A stretch of 11,820 nt of DNA from HRBIN16 sp049969495 (GTDB taxonomy: Bacteria > Armatimonadota > HRBIN16), in contig JBMFOT010000084.1 in the NCBI GenBank assembly GCA_049969495.1, positions 1-11,820 of the forward strand. Direction: 5' to 3'. The translations under genes were made by a program, and so were the position numbers. The stretch's first letter is position 1. The number at the start of each line of letters is the position of its first letter. The notes beneath the pieces were generated by a model, which worked only from the letters and a program-made list of their open reading frames with translations, was not told where the DNA came from and searched no databases. Positions 1 to 6,832 of this stretch are shown here, one piece after another.

Positions 1-2
1 CC

Positions 3-566
3 CAGGATTACGACGAAACCCTGTGGTGGCAGGCGTTTCCCGGCTGCTACACCGACCCCAACACAGGGCAAACGGTCAACCAGCTGTATTTCCCCGACCA
101 GCTCTATCCCTATGTGAAGAGCGCGGCGCTGTTCAAAGAGCCGGACTTCAGTGGTTATCCCTGGCTGGCGTACTGTTGCTTCGCGCCCTCGCCCAACGTG
201 CCGAGCCTCGAAGACTACCACCTGGGCTACGGTTACAACGAACTGCTAATGGGCGGCGCCCTGCGCTTCGGCGGCTGGCCACTGGCGGCAATTAACGAAC
301 CCGCCGAAATCGGCGTGCTGGCAGACGGTTACATGCCCTGGAATACCTTCATCGGTTACTATCTGGACGCAGGCGACGGCATCAGGCGCACCTACTGGCT
401 GAGCAGCGACCAGCAAACATGGTTCTACGGTCCGCCACGCCACAACAGCGGTGCCAACTTTATGTTTGCTGATGGACATGCCAAATGGGCGCGGGTGACC
501 CTGACCAGAGAAAGCCCGGTGTTCTGGGGTTACTACAAGGTGCGTATCCACCCGACCGAACCCTGA
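3..566 (+). CDS. H-X9-DG-type pseudopilin-like (DUF1559-like) protein, C-terminal part
   Basis: The reading frame is open from the left edge, so the start and any N-terminal prepilin signal are outside the window; 187 residues are visible. The C-terminus contains an exact H-X9-DG motif: His at 441-443, nine residues, then Asp-Gly at 471-476 within an 'FADGHAKW' segment. The visible part is rich in Tyr, Trp, Gly and Pro and includes 'YPYVK' and 'YGYNE' blocks. This pattern is typical of the large DUF1559 / prepilin-like families expanded in Planctomycetota and Armatimonadota. Those families usually start with a type IV prepilin N-methylation segment and are presumed to be surface or secreted pseudopilin-like proteins of unknown role. 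A small membrane protein follows 21 bp downstream and is probably cotranscribed. Family assignment is fairly sure; function is not known. Confidence 0.8.
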   Translation, partial: QDYDETLWWQAFPGCYTDPNTGQTVNQLYFPDQLYPYVKSAALFKEPDFSGYPWLAYCCFAPSPNVPSLEDYHLGYGYNELLMGGALRFGGWPLAAINEPAEIGVLADGYMPWNTFIGYYLDAGDGIRRTYWLSSDQQTWFYGPPRHNSGANFMFADGHAKWARVTLTRESPVFWGYYKVRIHPTEP

Positions 567-587
567 CGACAGAGGAGAGCAGAGCTC

Positions 588-806
588 ATGAAAAAAGAGG
601 TTTCGCCCGCAGTAGCCGCGATAATCGTCGTGGCGATTGTGGCGGTAGTTGCATTCGTATACTGGTGGGGCACGCGCAACGAACCGAAGCTTCCGCCCGC
701 GCCGCCGTCGGGTCCTATCGTGTTACCCCCCAGCCAGCAAGGACGCCCAATGCCCGGAGGGGTGGTCTCCGGCCCTGTGCAGACCGCTCCCTCCTCGGGA
801 CGGTAA
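588..806 (+). CDS. small single-pass membrane protein with proline-rich tail
   Basis: This 72-residue protein starts MKKEVSP and has one hydrophobic segment at about residues 8-26 (Ala/Ile/Val-rich, ending in YWW). A Pro/Gly/Ser-rich, low-complexity tail of about 45 residues follows. Lys residues before the segment and Arg/Asn after it leave topology uncertain; an N-in anchor with the tail outside is plausible. The ATG at 588 is preceded by a GAGGAG ribosome binding site at 572-577. It lies 21 bp after the H-X9-DG gene and just before a strong terminator, so the two form the end of one transcript. I recognise no domain. A helper or partner of the pseudopilin-like protein is a guess based only on adjacency. 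Confidence 0.75.
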   Translation: MKKEVSPAVAAIIVVAIVAVVAFVYWWGTRNEPKLPPAPPSGPIVLPPSQQGRPMPGGVVSGPVQTAPSSGR

Positions 807-812
807 CCTCTC

Positions 813-842
813 AAGCCCCTCTTCCCAAAGAGGGGCTTTTTT
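813..842 (+). terminator. intrinsic terminator after the pseudopilin unit
   Basis: A perfect 11-bp stem (AAGCCCCTCTT at 813-823, complement at 828-838) closes a 4-nt loop (CCCA). The 3' arm runs into six T residues (837-842). It begins 6 bp after the stop of the small membrane protein and separates that unit from the promoter at 863-892. Confidence 0.93.
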
Positions 843-862
843 GTGTCTGCTCTGGCAAAATC

Positions 863-892
863 TTGCAAAACCAGCATATCCTTTGGTATAAT
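863..892 (+). promoter_or_regulatory. sigma-70-type promoter of the glycosyltransferase unit
   Basis: The -35 box TTGCAA (863-868), an 18-bp spacer and a consensus -10 TATAAT (887-892) are present. The -10 is preceded by TGG, which gives an extended -10 element. Predicted transcription start is about 899, leaving an untranslated leader of about 110 nt before the ATG at 1011. Confidence 0.85.
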
Positions 893-997
893 GCTAACTG
901 CCGTTACCCGTCTGTGATACCTGCTCCTGCTTCTTGTTGCCATCCGGTCATCACGGACGTCGTGTGCGCTCCAGCGGGAGCGACTCATTACTTTGAA

Positions 998-1005
998 AGG
1001 AGGTG
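998..1005 (+). promoter_or_regulatory. strong ribosome binding site that fixes the start at 1011
   Basis: AGGAGGTG lies 5 nt before the ATG at 1011. An in-frame TTG at 993 would put this Shine-Dalgarno sequence inside the coding region, so the ATG at 1011 is the better start. Confidence 0.9.
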
Positions 1006-1010
1006 AGGTA

Positions 1011-2279
1011 ATGAGCCGTTTAACGCAAGGACGTAACGTCGCGTTCGTGAGCACCTATCCACCTGTGCAATGCGGGATTGCCACCTTCACCCGGGATTTA
1101 GCCAATGCAGCGGAGCTCTATGGGTGGACGACGCTGGTTGTCGCCATCGATAGGGGCGAGGTAGACTATACCGACCAGCGGGTGATATGGCGAATTCGCC
1201 GGGACCATGTGTCGGACTATGAGCAAGCTGCGCGGTTCCTGAACAAGCTGCAGCCTGCTGCCGTTAGCCTGCAGCATGAGTACGGCTTGTTTGCGGGTGA
1301 GATGGGTGAAGAGGTGTTGCGCTTTGTGCGCACACTGCGGGTACCCTTGTTTGTCACTCTGCACACAGTAGACCCCCAACCGCGCGACATCATGAAGCGC
1401 ATCCTGCGAGAGCTGGTTACCCACGCACAGGGTGTGATGGTGATGTCGCATACGGCGATACGGTTGCTCAAACAGGTGTATCATGTGCCCACCCATCACG
1501 TGCACATGATCCCGCATGGCGCACCCGATGTACCTTTCACCAGCACCGACATCGCCAAAAGCAAACTGGGCTTACAGGGCAAGAAGGTGATTTCCACCTT
1601 TGGGCTGATTAGCCGCGGAAAGGGCATCGAGGATGTCATCGTTGCCATGCAAGAGGTGGTGTCACGACACCAGGATGCGCTGTATCTGGTTCTCGGTCAA
1701 ACCCATCCCAACGTGCGGGCTTACGAAGGCGAGAGCTACCGCGAGTCATTGATCGCGCTAGTAGAACGGCTGGGGTTGCAAAACAACGTGCGCTTTGTCA
1801 ACAGCTACCTGACGCAGGAGACGCTGTTGCGTTATCTCGCCGCCACCGATATATACATCACACCCTACCCCAATCCGGGGCAAATTTCCAGTGGCACGCT
1901 GACCTATGCGCTGGCGTGCGGATGCGCGGTGGTATCTACGCCCTACCTGTACGCGCAGGAACTGCTCGCGGATGGCAGGGGCGAGCTGGTGCCGTTCCGC
2001 AGCCCGCAGTCTATCGCCAGCACGCTGAACAAACTGCTCAGCGACGACAGGTACCGCGAGCAGTTGCGCTATCGGGCATACCATTACAGCCGGCACATGA
2101 CGTGGCCTGCAGTGGGGGCGCAGTTCAGCCAGTGGCTTGTACGAACAACGCTTGCCTACCATGCAACGGACGTGCACTATGCGGGGCACTACCTGTCGCC
2201 AGCGTTCGCGCCGGGTGGTGAGACCGCTCAATCCACGCAATCCACAACCACGCCGGAGCGGTTGCCCGATGCGGTTTGA
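1011..2279 (+). CDS. GT4-family (GT-B fold) glycosyltransferase
   Basis: The 422-residue protein has the two Rossmann-like halves of a GT-B enzyme. N-terminal landmarks are 'STYPPVQCGIATF' (14-26), the acceptor-side 'QHEYG' (88-92) and 'IPHG' (167-170). The C-terminal donor half starts with 'FGLISRGKGIEDVI' (197-210), the usual G-x-K loop of family 4. It continues with 'GQTHP' (229-233), 'SSGTLTYALACGCAVVST' (293-310) and 'AQELL' (315-319). The region where classical GT4 enzymes carry the first Glu of the E-x7-E nucleotide-sugar motif reads NPGQIS here, while the second acidic position may be met by E317. No signal peptide or membrane segment is seen, so it is probably cytosolic. Close relatives in other bacteria are often fused to the helical domain encoded here by the next gene, which overlaps by 11 bp. 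Donor and acceptor sugars cannot be read from sequence; a mannosyl transfer role is only suggested by typical contexts of relatives. Confidence 0.9.
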   Translation: MSRLTQGRNVAFVSTYPPVQCGIATFTRDLANAAELYGWTTLVVAIDRGEVDYTDQRVIWRIRRDHVSDYEQAARFLNKLQPAAVSLQHEYGLFAGEMGEEVLRFVRTLRVPLFVTLHTVDPQPRDIMKRILRELVTHAQGVMVMSHTAIRLLKQVYHVPTHHVHMIPHGAPDVPFTSTDIAKSKLGLQGKKVISTFGLISRGKGIEDVIVAMQEVVSRHQDALYLVLGQTHPNVRAYEGESYRESLIALVERLGLQNNVRFVNSYLTQETLLRYLAATDIYITPYPNPGQISSGTLTYALACGCAVVSTPYLYAQELLADGRGELVPFRSPQSIASTLNKLLSDDRYREQLRYRAYHYSRHMTWPAVGAQFSQWLVRTTLAYHATDVHYAGHYLSPAFAPGGETAQSTQSTTTPERLPDAV

Positions 2280-3252
2280 CTATCTGCACACATTGCTCGG
2301 TCCGCTGGGGGTGTGGCAGCACGCGAATCTGCGCACCCCTGCTCCCGAGCATGGCTACTCGATAGACGACCAGGCGCGTGCGCTCATCGTGGCAACGCTG
2401 GCGAAAGAGCAGATGCCCCCCGCCCTGCAGGGTGCTCTGTGTGACCGTTGCATGCGTTATCTTCGCAGCGCGTTCCTGCCCAACGGCAGGGTGCGCAACT
2501 TTCGCTCTGCACAGGGCAGATGGCTGGAATCCGTCGGCAGCGATGACGCGCTGGGGCGCACACTCTGGGCGCTGTACATCTGGGCAAAACACCACCCGTC
2601 GGACCACGCTGCCCGCAACATGATACAACGCATGGAGCGCGCGATGATGGAGGTGCACTCGCCTCGTGCGCTGGCGTTCGCGGCGCTGGAAACCGAGAAT
2701 GTTGACCTGCTGCGCCGCGTGTTGAGCAAACTACTGGCGGGGTACCGGCATTACAGCGACCGCGAATGGCATTGGTTTGAGCCGGTGGTGACCTATGAAA
2801 ACGCAAGGCTATCGCAGGGGCTATTTGTGGCGGCGCACCGGCTACATCATGCAGAAGGGATCGAAGTTGCCCACACCACCTTACGCTGGCTCATCGGGCA
2901 TACCTTCAGTGATGGACACTTCCGCCCTATTGGCAACCACGGCTGGCTGGTGAAAGGAGGCACGCCCGCCCGCTGGGACCAGCAACCGGTGGATGCAGGC
3001 GCGATGGTAGAAGCCTGTACCACCGCTTACCTGCTTTCACAGGAACCGTTCTATCGCGAAAAGGCAGTGCTCGCCTACGAGTGGTATCTGGGCGAAAACG
3101 ACCACGGGTTAAAGGTGTACGAGCCCGAAACCGGCTTCTGCCACGACGCCCTGACACCACACGGACTGAACCTCAACGGCGGTGCGGAGTCTATTCTCTC
3201 GTATATGCTGGCGCATCTCACCCTGCGCAGACACGGAGTGCTGCCGTTGTAG
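2269..3252 (+). CDS. all-helical (alpha/alpha toroid-like) carbohydrate-associated protein, partner of the GT4
   Basis: The 327-residue protein begins at the ATG at 2269, inside the last 11 bp of the glycosyltransferase gene; a frame extension further upstream lies within that gene and is not credible. Conserved-looking blocks are 'GYSIDDQARAL' (29-39), 'SDDALGRTLWAL' (91-102), 'WHWFEPVVTYENARLSQGLF' (167-186) and 'PIGNHGWL' (220-227). Further blocks are 'DQQPVDAGAMVEA' (237-249) and 'NLNGGAES' (301-308). They resemble the C-terminal domain of long GT4 proteins in other bacteria, usually read as a six-hairpin toroid similar to glycosidases and epimerases. Several acidic residues in these blocks (D33-D34, D92-D93, D237, D242) could line an active site. 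No signal peptide is present. Overlapping translation suggests the two proteins form a complex. Its activity (hydrolase, lyase, or non-catalytic) is unknown. Confidence 0.82.
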   Translation: MRFDYLHTLLGPLGVWQHANLRTPAPEHGYSIDDQARALIVATLAKEQMPPALQGALCDRCMRYLRSAFLPNGRVRNFRSAQGRWLESVGSDDALGRTLWALYIWAKHHPSDHAARNMIQRMERAMMEVHSPRALAFAALETENVDLLRRVLSKLLAGYRHYSDREWHWFEPVVTYENARLSQGLFVAAHRLHHAEGIEVAHTTLRWLIGHTFSDGHFRPIGNHGWLVKGGTPARWDQQPVDAGAMVEACTTAYLLSQEPFYREKAVLAYEWYLGENDHGLKVYEPETGFCHDALTPHGLNLNGGAESILSYMLAHLTLRRHGVLPL

Positions 3253-3280
3253 TGGTGCGTCACATCCTGTCCATTAAAGG

Positions 3281-3432
3281 TCAAGACTCCTGCCGAGCGG
3301 TGAGTATCTGCGTCCAGCCCGCTGTGGTGTCGGTGGTGCGCAGAATGTCAATAGCCACCAGTTTGCCTTCGGAAGCCAGTTTGACGAGGTTCGGTAGTTC
3401 TCCACGTTATTTAGGAGCCCAGCAACGCCGTC
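3281..3432 (-). pseudogene. decayed fragment of an alkaline-phosphatase-superfamily gene
   Basis: The minus strand at 3406-3281 reads 41 stop-bounded codons containing 'LPNLVKLASEGK' followed by 'TTDTTAGWTQILTA'. This spacing matches the N-terminal region of alkaline-phosphatase/phosphodiesterase-superfamily proteins, where an LPNL..L..EG block is followed by a T..(A)(W)TqilTG block. Just upstream, in another frame, 3432-3400 reads 'DGVAGLLNNVE', which fits the D-G metal-site start of such proteins. Joining the two needs one frameshift. The fragment ends in TGA and has no start, ribosome site or continuation, so if real it is a relic. The match rests on recognition by eye and could be coincidental. 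Confidence 0.4.
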
Positions 3433-3435
3433 GGG

Positions 3436-3464
3436 TTGCAGTATTCCTCCATGAGGCTTATAAT
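3436..3464 (+). promoter_or_regulatory. sigma-70-type promoter of the threonine dehydrogenase-like gene
   Basis: TTGCAG (3436-3441), a 17-bp spacer and TATAAT (3459-3464) are present. Predicted start is about 3471, giving a short leader that contains AAGGAG (3485-3490) 9 nt before the ATG at 3500. Confidence 0.85.
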
Positions 3465-3499
3465 GAAACTGTGAATGCCATGAAAAGGAGTAGCATTGC

Positions 3500-4534
3500 A
3501 TGCGTGCGATTGTCAAAAAACGCCCCGAACCCGGCGGCGAGATAATAGATATACCCGACCCATCCACAATACCTCCGGGTTATGTGCTTGTTCAACCACG
3601 AGCCTGGTCTATCTGCGGCACCGACGTACACATCTGGCACTGGGACCACTGGGCAGCGCACCGTATCCATCTTCCCCGCATCTTAGGGCACGAGTTCGCC
3701 GGTGAGGTGATTGCCGTTGGCGAGGGAGTCAGGGAACGCAAAGTAGGTGACTTCGTTGCCAGCGAGTCGCACATCGTCTGCGGAACTTGCTATCAGTGCC
3801 GGCACGGGCAGGCGCACGTCTGCCGCAACACGCGCATTCTGGGCATCGACACCGACGGCGTGTGGGCGGAACTGGTGGTCATCCCGGAGGCAAACGCCCG
3901 CCCTACCCCACCCCAGATTCCGGTAGAGGTCGCCGCCATCCAGGACCCGCTGGGCAACGCGGTACACGCCGCGCTGGCGGGACCGCTGGAAGGACGTACG
4001 GTAGCGGTGCTCGGGTGCGGACCGCTTGGGCTGTTTAGCGTGGGCATCGCCAGAGCCTGCCACGCCAGCACGGTGTTCGCGGTGGAAAAACATCCTTACC
4101 GCCTGCAGCTGGCAGAACAAATGGGTGCAGATGTGCTGCTGGACCCCGCCAAAGAGGATATCGAAAAAGCGGTGATGGCGCGCACGAAGGGCGAAGGCGT
4201 CGACGTGGTGCTGGAGATGTCCGGCGCTCCTGCTGCGGTAAAAGCGGGCTTTCGCATCGCCCGCCCCGGTGGTAGAGTCACTTTGATGGGCATCCCCGCC
4301 GACCCAATTACGGTGGATTTCGCAGAGGACGTGATATTTAAAGGGCTGGAAGTGCAGGGCATCGTTGGACGGCGGCTATACCAGACATGGGAGCAGATGC
4401 AGGAACTACTTACCTCGGGCAGGCTGGACGTGCGCCCGGTGATTACCCACGCGATGGGGTTCTCGGAAATCGGCAAGGCGATGGAGCTGATCGATACCGG
4501 CAAGTGCGGGAAGGTGATCCTTCGCCCTGACTAG
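3500..4534 (+). CDS. tdh: zinc-dependent L-threonine 3-dehydrogenase-like enzyme (medium-chain ADH family)
   Basis: The 344-residue length and motif order match bacterial L-threonine 3-dehydrogenase, which oxidises threonine to 2-amino-3-oxobutyrate with NAD. The catalytic-zinc residues are C39 in 'ICGTDVHIWHWD', H64 and E65 in 'LGHEFAGEV'. The structural-zinc cysteines are C94, C97, C100 and C108. The coenzyme domain has 'GCGPLG' (172-177), and E196 at the end of the second strand favours NAD over NADP. The 'CGTDVHI..WD.W' segment, 'DPLGNAVH' (149-156), 'LEMSGAP' (238-244) and 'IFKGLEVQGIVGR' (279-291) are close to TDH rather than to sorbitol dehydrogenases. It appears monocistronic and ends 11 bp from the convergent isocitrate dehydrogenase gene. 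The usual partner, 2-amino-3-ketobutyrate CoA ligase, is not in the window, so another secondary alcohol substrate remains possible. Confidence 0.87.
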   Translation: MRAIVKKRPEPGGEIIDIPDPSTIPPGYVLVQPRAWSICGTDVHIWHWDHWAAHRIHLPRILGHEFAGEVIAVGEGVRERKVGDFVASESHIVCGTCYQCRHGQAHVCRNTRILGIDTDGVWAELVVIPEANARPTPPQIPVEVAAIQDPLGNAVHAALAGPLEGRTVAVLGCGPLGLFSVGIARACHASTVFAVEKHPYRLQLAEQMGADVLLDPAKEDIEKAVMARTKGEGVDVVLEMSGAPAAVKAGFRIARPGGRVTLMGIPADPITVDFAEDVIFKGLEVQGIVGRRLYQTWEQMQELLTSGRLDVRPVITHAMGFSEIGKAMELIDTGKCGKVILRPD

Positions 4535-4545
4535 CAGATGGACAC

Positions 4546-5568
4546 TCAAGCAGGCGAAGCGGATTCCTGCTCCATCGCAGAGATAATGGCGTCGGTGATT
4601 TCGGTGGTGGTGGCAGTGCCACCCAGGTCGCGGGTCAGCACTTTGCCTTCGCTCAAGACTCGATACACGCCCCGGCGCACCCGCTCCGCCGCCTCCTGCT
4701 CACCCTGGTCCTCCAGCATCATCGCTGCGCAGAAGATAAGCGCTATCGGGTTAGCGAGGTTACGCCCGGCGATGTCGGGGGCGGAGCCGTGTACCGCCTC
4801 GTACACCACGATGCCGTCCTCACCAACGTTTGCACTGGGCGTTAATCCTAACCCTCCTACCAGCCCGGCGCACAAGTCGGAAATAATATCACCGTACAGG
4901 TTCTCCATGACCATCACGTCGAACCGTTCGGGGCGCGTAACCAGTTGCATACAGGTATTGTCCACAATCAGCTCTTCGTATTCAATCTGCGGATAGTCTC
5001 GCGCCACCCTCCGACAACACTCGAGAAACAGCCCGTCGCTGAGCTTCATGATGTTTGCCTTGTGAACCGCCGTCACCTTCTTGCGCCCATGCTTCACCGC
5101 GTACTCGAAGGCGAACCGGGCGATTCGCAGGCTGGCGCGCTCGGTGATAACCTTCAGGCTTTCCACCACCCCCGGCACCACAATGTGCTCCAGACCGGAG
5201 TACAGGTCCTCGCTGTTTTCGCGGATGACCACCAGGTCCACATCCTCATAGCGCGTGCGAACACCCGGCAGATTTTTGGCAGGGCGCACGTTGGCGAACA
5301 GGTTCAACCGCTTGCGCAGCATTACATTCGGACTGCTGTAGCCTGTGCCAATCGGGGTGGTAATGGGCCCCTTGAGCGCAACGCGGGTTCTCAATACGGA
5401 GTTAAACACTTCATCGGGCAGCGGTGTACCGTACTTGTTCATCACTTCGGTGCCCGCTTCGAACCGCTCCCACTGCACCGGCACACCTGTCGCCTCCACC
5501 ACGCGTACCGCCGCTTCCACTACCTCGGGTCCTATGCCATCTCCGGGGATAAGCGTCACGGTTAGCAT
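4546..5568 (-). CDS. NAD-type isocitrate dehydrogenase (isocitrate/isopropylmalate dehydrogenase family)
   Basis: The 340-residue protein belongs to the beta-decarboxylating dehydrogenase family and is closest by eye to mitochondrial-type NAD isocitrate dehydrogenase subunits. It opens with 'LIPGDGIGPE' (6-15). The substrate loop 'S79-P-N81-..-L-R85-K' and R95 and R116 carry the serine/asparagine pattern used for isocitrate rather than 3-isopropylmalate. 'Y123-S-G-L-E-H', K170 of 'AVHKANIMK', D203, and D227/D231 in 'NLYGDIISDLCAG' supply the catalytic and metal ligands. 'VHGSAPDIAG' (259-268) is the nucleotide-binding loop, lacking the Lys-Tyr pair of NADP enzymes. The ATG is preceded by GGAGGTG (complement of 5576-5582), placed after the stop of the upstream Lon-domain gene, so the two are cotranscribed. 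Homoisocitrate or related dehydrogenase activity is the main alternative. Confidence 0.88.
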   Translation of the reverse strand: MLTVTLIPGDGIGPEVVEAAVRVVEATGVPVQWERFEAGTEVMNKYGTPLPDEVFNSVLRTRVALKGPITTPIGTGYSSPNVMLRKRLNLFANVRPAKNLPGVRTRYEDVDLVVIRENSEDLYSGLEHIVVPGVVESLKVITERASLRIARFAFEYAVKHGRKKVTAVHKANIMKLSDGLFLECCRRVARDYPQIEYEELIVDNTCMQLVTRPERFDVMVMENLYGDIISDLCAGLVGGLGLTPSANVGEDGIVVYEAVHGSAPDIAGRNLANPIALIFCAAMMLEDQGEQEAAERVRRGVYRVLSEGKVLTRDLGGTATTTEITDAIISAMEQESASPA

Positions 5569-5585
5569 CAGTGAGCACCTCCGCT

Positions 5586-6272
5586 CTAATTGCGCGAAAC
5601 CACCTTCTCTTCGGGGCGGAAGGGATGAACCGCCGTCGCCACCGACTTTTCCGCCGCTTTCAGAAGCAGTCTATCTATCTCCTCTTCCAGCAACGTCAGC
5701 CCTGCCTCCAGACGTTGCACCACATCGTCTATCTCCAGTAGCTTCTGCTTCTGTATCAGGGGAACCTGGAGGATGGCGCCGATGGTGTTGGCTAAGATGC
5801 GGGGATTGTGAGGAAGTTCTACCACAAAATGCCTGCCGCCCTCCGGGCTGAATAGAAGGCGTACGTACTGCTCCAACCGGTCGGTAGCGCGATGCACTAC
5901 AGGTAGGGTGCGCTGTTCACAACCATCGTATACATCGGGCAGAAGCATGACCTTCGCTACCAGGAACGGTTCATGCTGGATAATCTCCACGATGCGGAAA
6001 CGTTGCTCGCCGACTGTCCAGAGGTTCATGCTGCCGTCGGGCAGGTTTTGAAGGGCGGTAATGCGGGCAAGAGTGCCCCATTGATAGGGTACTGCCGGTC
6101 CACCCACCTCTTTGCCTTCCCGGATAAGCACCACGCCAAACTGCCGGTCCTGCTCCAGCACCATGCGCATCATCTGGCGGTAGCGCTCCTCAAAGACATG
6201 CAGGGGCAATGGCATCCCCGGAAACAAGACAGCATGTAACGGAAACAGCGGCAACGTCACCAGCGGTTCCAT
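5586..6272 (-). CDS. stand-alone Lon N-terminal (substrate-binding) domain protein
   Basis: The 228-residue protein starts with the classic Lon N-domain signature 'LPLFPLHAVLFPGMPLPLHVFE' region (7-28), followed by 'ERYRQMM' (29-35), 'FGVVLI' (45-50), 'GTLARI' (66-71) and 'GEQRFRI' (88-94). A charged helical segment fills about 124-210. The AAA+ ATPase and Ser-Lys protease domains of full-length Lon are absent, so this is a member of the small YCII/LON-domain-only family (PF02190) that probably binds proteins without degrading them. The ATG at 6272 has GGGGAG 8 nt upstream (complement of 6281-6286). It is the first gene of an operon with the isocitrate dehydrogenase, 17 bp apart. The partner or client is unknown, and no link to isocitrate metabolism can be read from sequence. 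Confidence 0.88.
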   Translation of the reverse strand: MEPLVTLPLFPLHAVLFPGMPLPLHVFEERYRQMMRMVLEQDRQFGVVLIREGKEVGGPAVPYQWGTLARITALQNLPDGSMNLWTVGEQRFRIVEIIQHEPFLVAKVMLLPDVYDGCEQRTLPVVHRATDRLEQYVRLLFSPEGGRHFVVELPHNPRILANTIGAILQVPLIQKQKLLEIDDVVQRLEAGLTLLEEEIDRLLLKAAEKSVATAVHPFRPEEKVVSRN

Positions 6273-6325
6273 GCGAAAACTCCCCAGTAGCTAAATTGCC
6301 CGCATTTGATGTTTTTCATGCATAG

Positions 6326-6355
6326 AGTGTACCCTGCGACGCTCATCCAGTGCAA
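6326..6355 (-). promoter_or_regulatory. promoter of the Lon-domain / isocitrate dehydrogenase operon
   Basis: On the minus strand, TTGCAC (6355-6350), an 18-bp spacer and TACACT (6331-6326) lie about 55 bp before the ATG at 6272. The -10 box is 4/6 to consensus, so this is a moderate match. Confidence 0.5.
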
Positions 6356-6438
6356 GGGGTGCAGCAGACATGCCCCAAAAGCATGAGACTAAGTGGTCTA
6401 TCAAAGCCCATTCTTGAGGAGAGCAAGGCTCCCGCCGA

Positions 6439-6458
6439 CGTGAAGATTCACGCTTCAC
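6439..6458. other. small bistable inverted repeat downstream of the 109-residue gene
   Basis: CGTGAA-GA-TTCACG (6439-6452) and GTGAAG-N7-CTTCAC (6440-6458) are two overlapping, mutually exclusive 6-bp stems. They lie just beyond the stop at 6465 of the minus-strand gene. There is no T-run, so an intrinsic terminator is not supported. The rest of the gap 6273-6464 shows nothing beyond the promoter at 6326-6355. Confidence 0.3.
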
Positions 6459-6464
6459 AGCGTA

Positions 6465-6794
6465 TCAGTACTGGTCCAAATCCTTGAACAGGGAGGCAAA
6501 GTATTCAGCGTACTGATGCTCTACGGCGGCAAAGGCGAGGTCTATTGCCAGCGTCCACAGTAGGATGATGGCGTCATCGCGGGGCATTTCCAGCACGCGG
6601 GCGAAGAAATCCTTGATAATCTCCTCGTAGGTGGTGCCGGTTTCATGGATTTCGAACCGCTGCCCCGGTAGCCTGCTTGTCATCTCCTGCATCTGCAGTC
6701 TGTCCAAAAACTCGCGCACGTTAGCAGGGGTAGCATGCTCCAGATGGTCACCGAACTCACGATAAACCAGTTCCTTAAATGTCTGCAGGTCCAC
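6465..6794 (-). CDS. hypothetical 109-residue protein
   Basis: The start is GTG (complement of 6792-6794), preceded by AAGGGGATT about 9 nt upstream and a good promoter at 6861-6833. The ATG seen nearby is out of frame. The predicted protein is soluble, mostly helical and acidic, with no signal peptide or clear membrane segment. A moderately hydrophobic stretch lies at about 74-92 ('AIILLWTLAIDLAFAAVE'). Charged helices flank it ('LVYREFGDHLEH' at 9-20, 'ANVREFLDRLQMQEM' at 24-38). I do not recognise the family. It lies 57 bp after the nucleotidyltransferase gene on the same strand, so it may receive read-through from that unit, but its own promoter suggests separate control. Confidence 0.7.
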   Translation of the reverse strand: MDLQTFKELVYREFGDHLEHATPANVREFLDRLQMQEMTSRLPGQRFEIHETGTTYEEIIKDFFARVLEMPRDDAIILLWTLAIDLAFAAVEHQYAEYFASLFKDLDQY

Positions 6795-6832
6795 GCCGCA
6801 TAATCCCCTTCAAAAGGCTATCTGCGTATTAG

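Noticed and set aside
993..1010. TTG at 993 as start of the glycosyltransferase
   Set aside because: It would place the strong AGGAGGTG ribosome site inside the coding region; ATG at 1011 is ideally spaced.
485..1054. Overlapping frames across the terminator and promoter region on both strands
   Set aside because: They span an intrinsic terminator and promoter and show no domain or ribosome site.
2137..2268. Upstream extension of the toroid-protein gene to 2137
   Set aside because: The extra 44 codons lie within the glycosyltransferase gene and are Arg/Pro-rich without family similarity; the family pattern begins at the ATG at 2269.
4945..5565. 206-codon plus-strand frame opposite the isocitrate dehydrogenase gene
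   Set aside because: Antisense shadow without a domain; the opposite strand encodes a full conserved enzyme.
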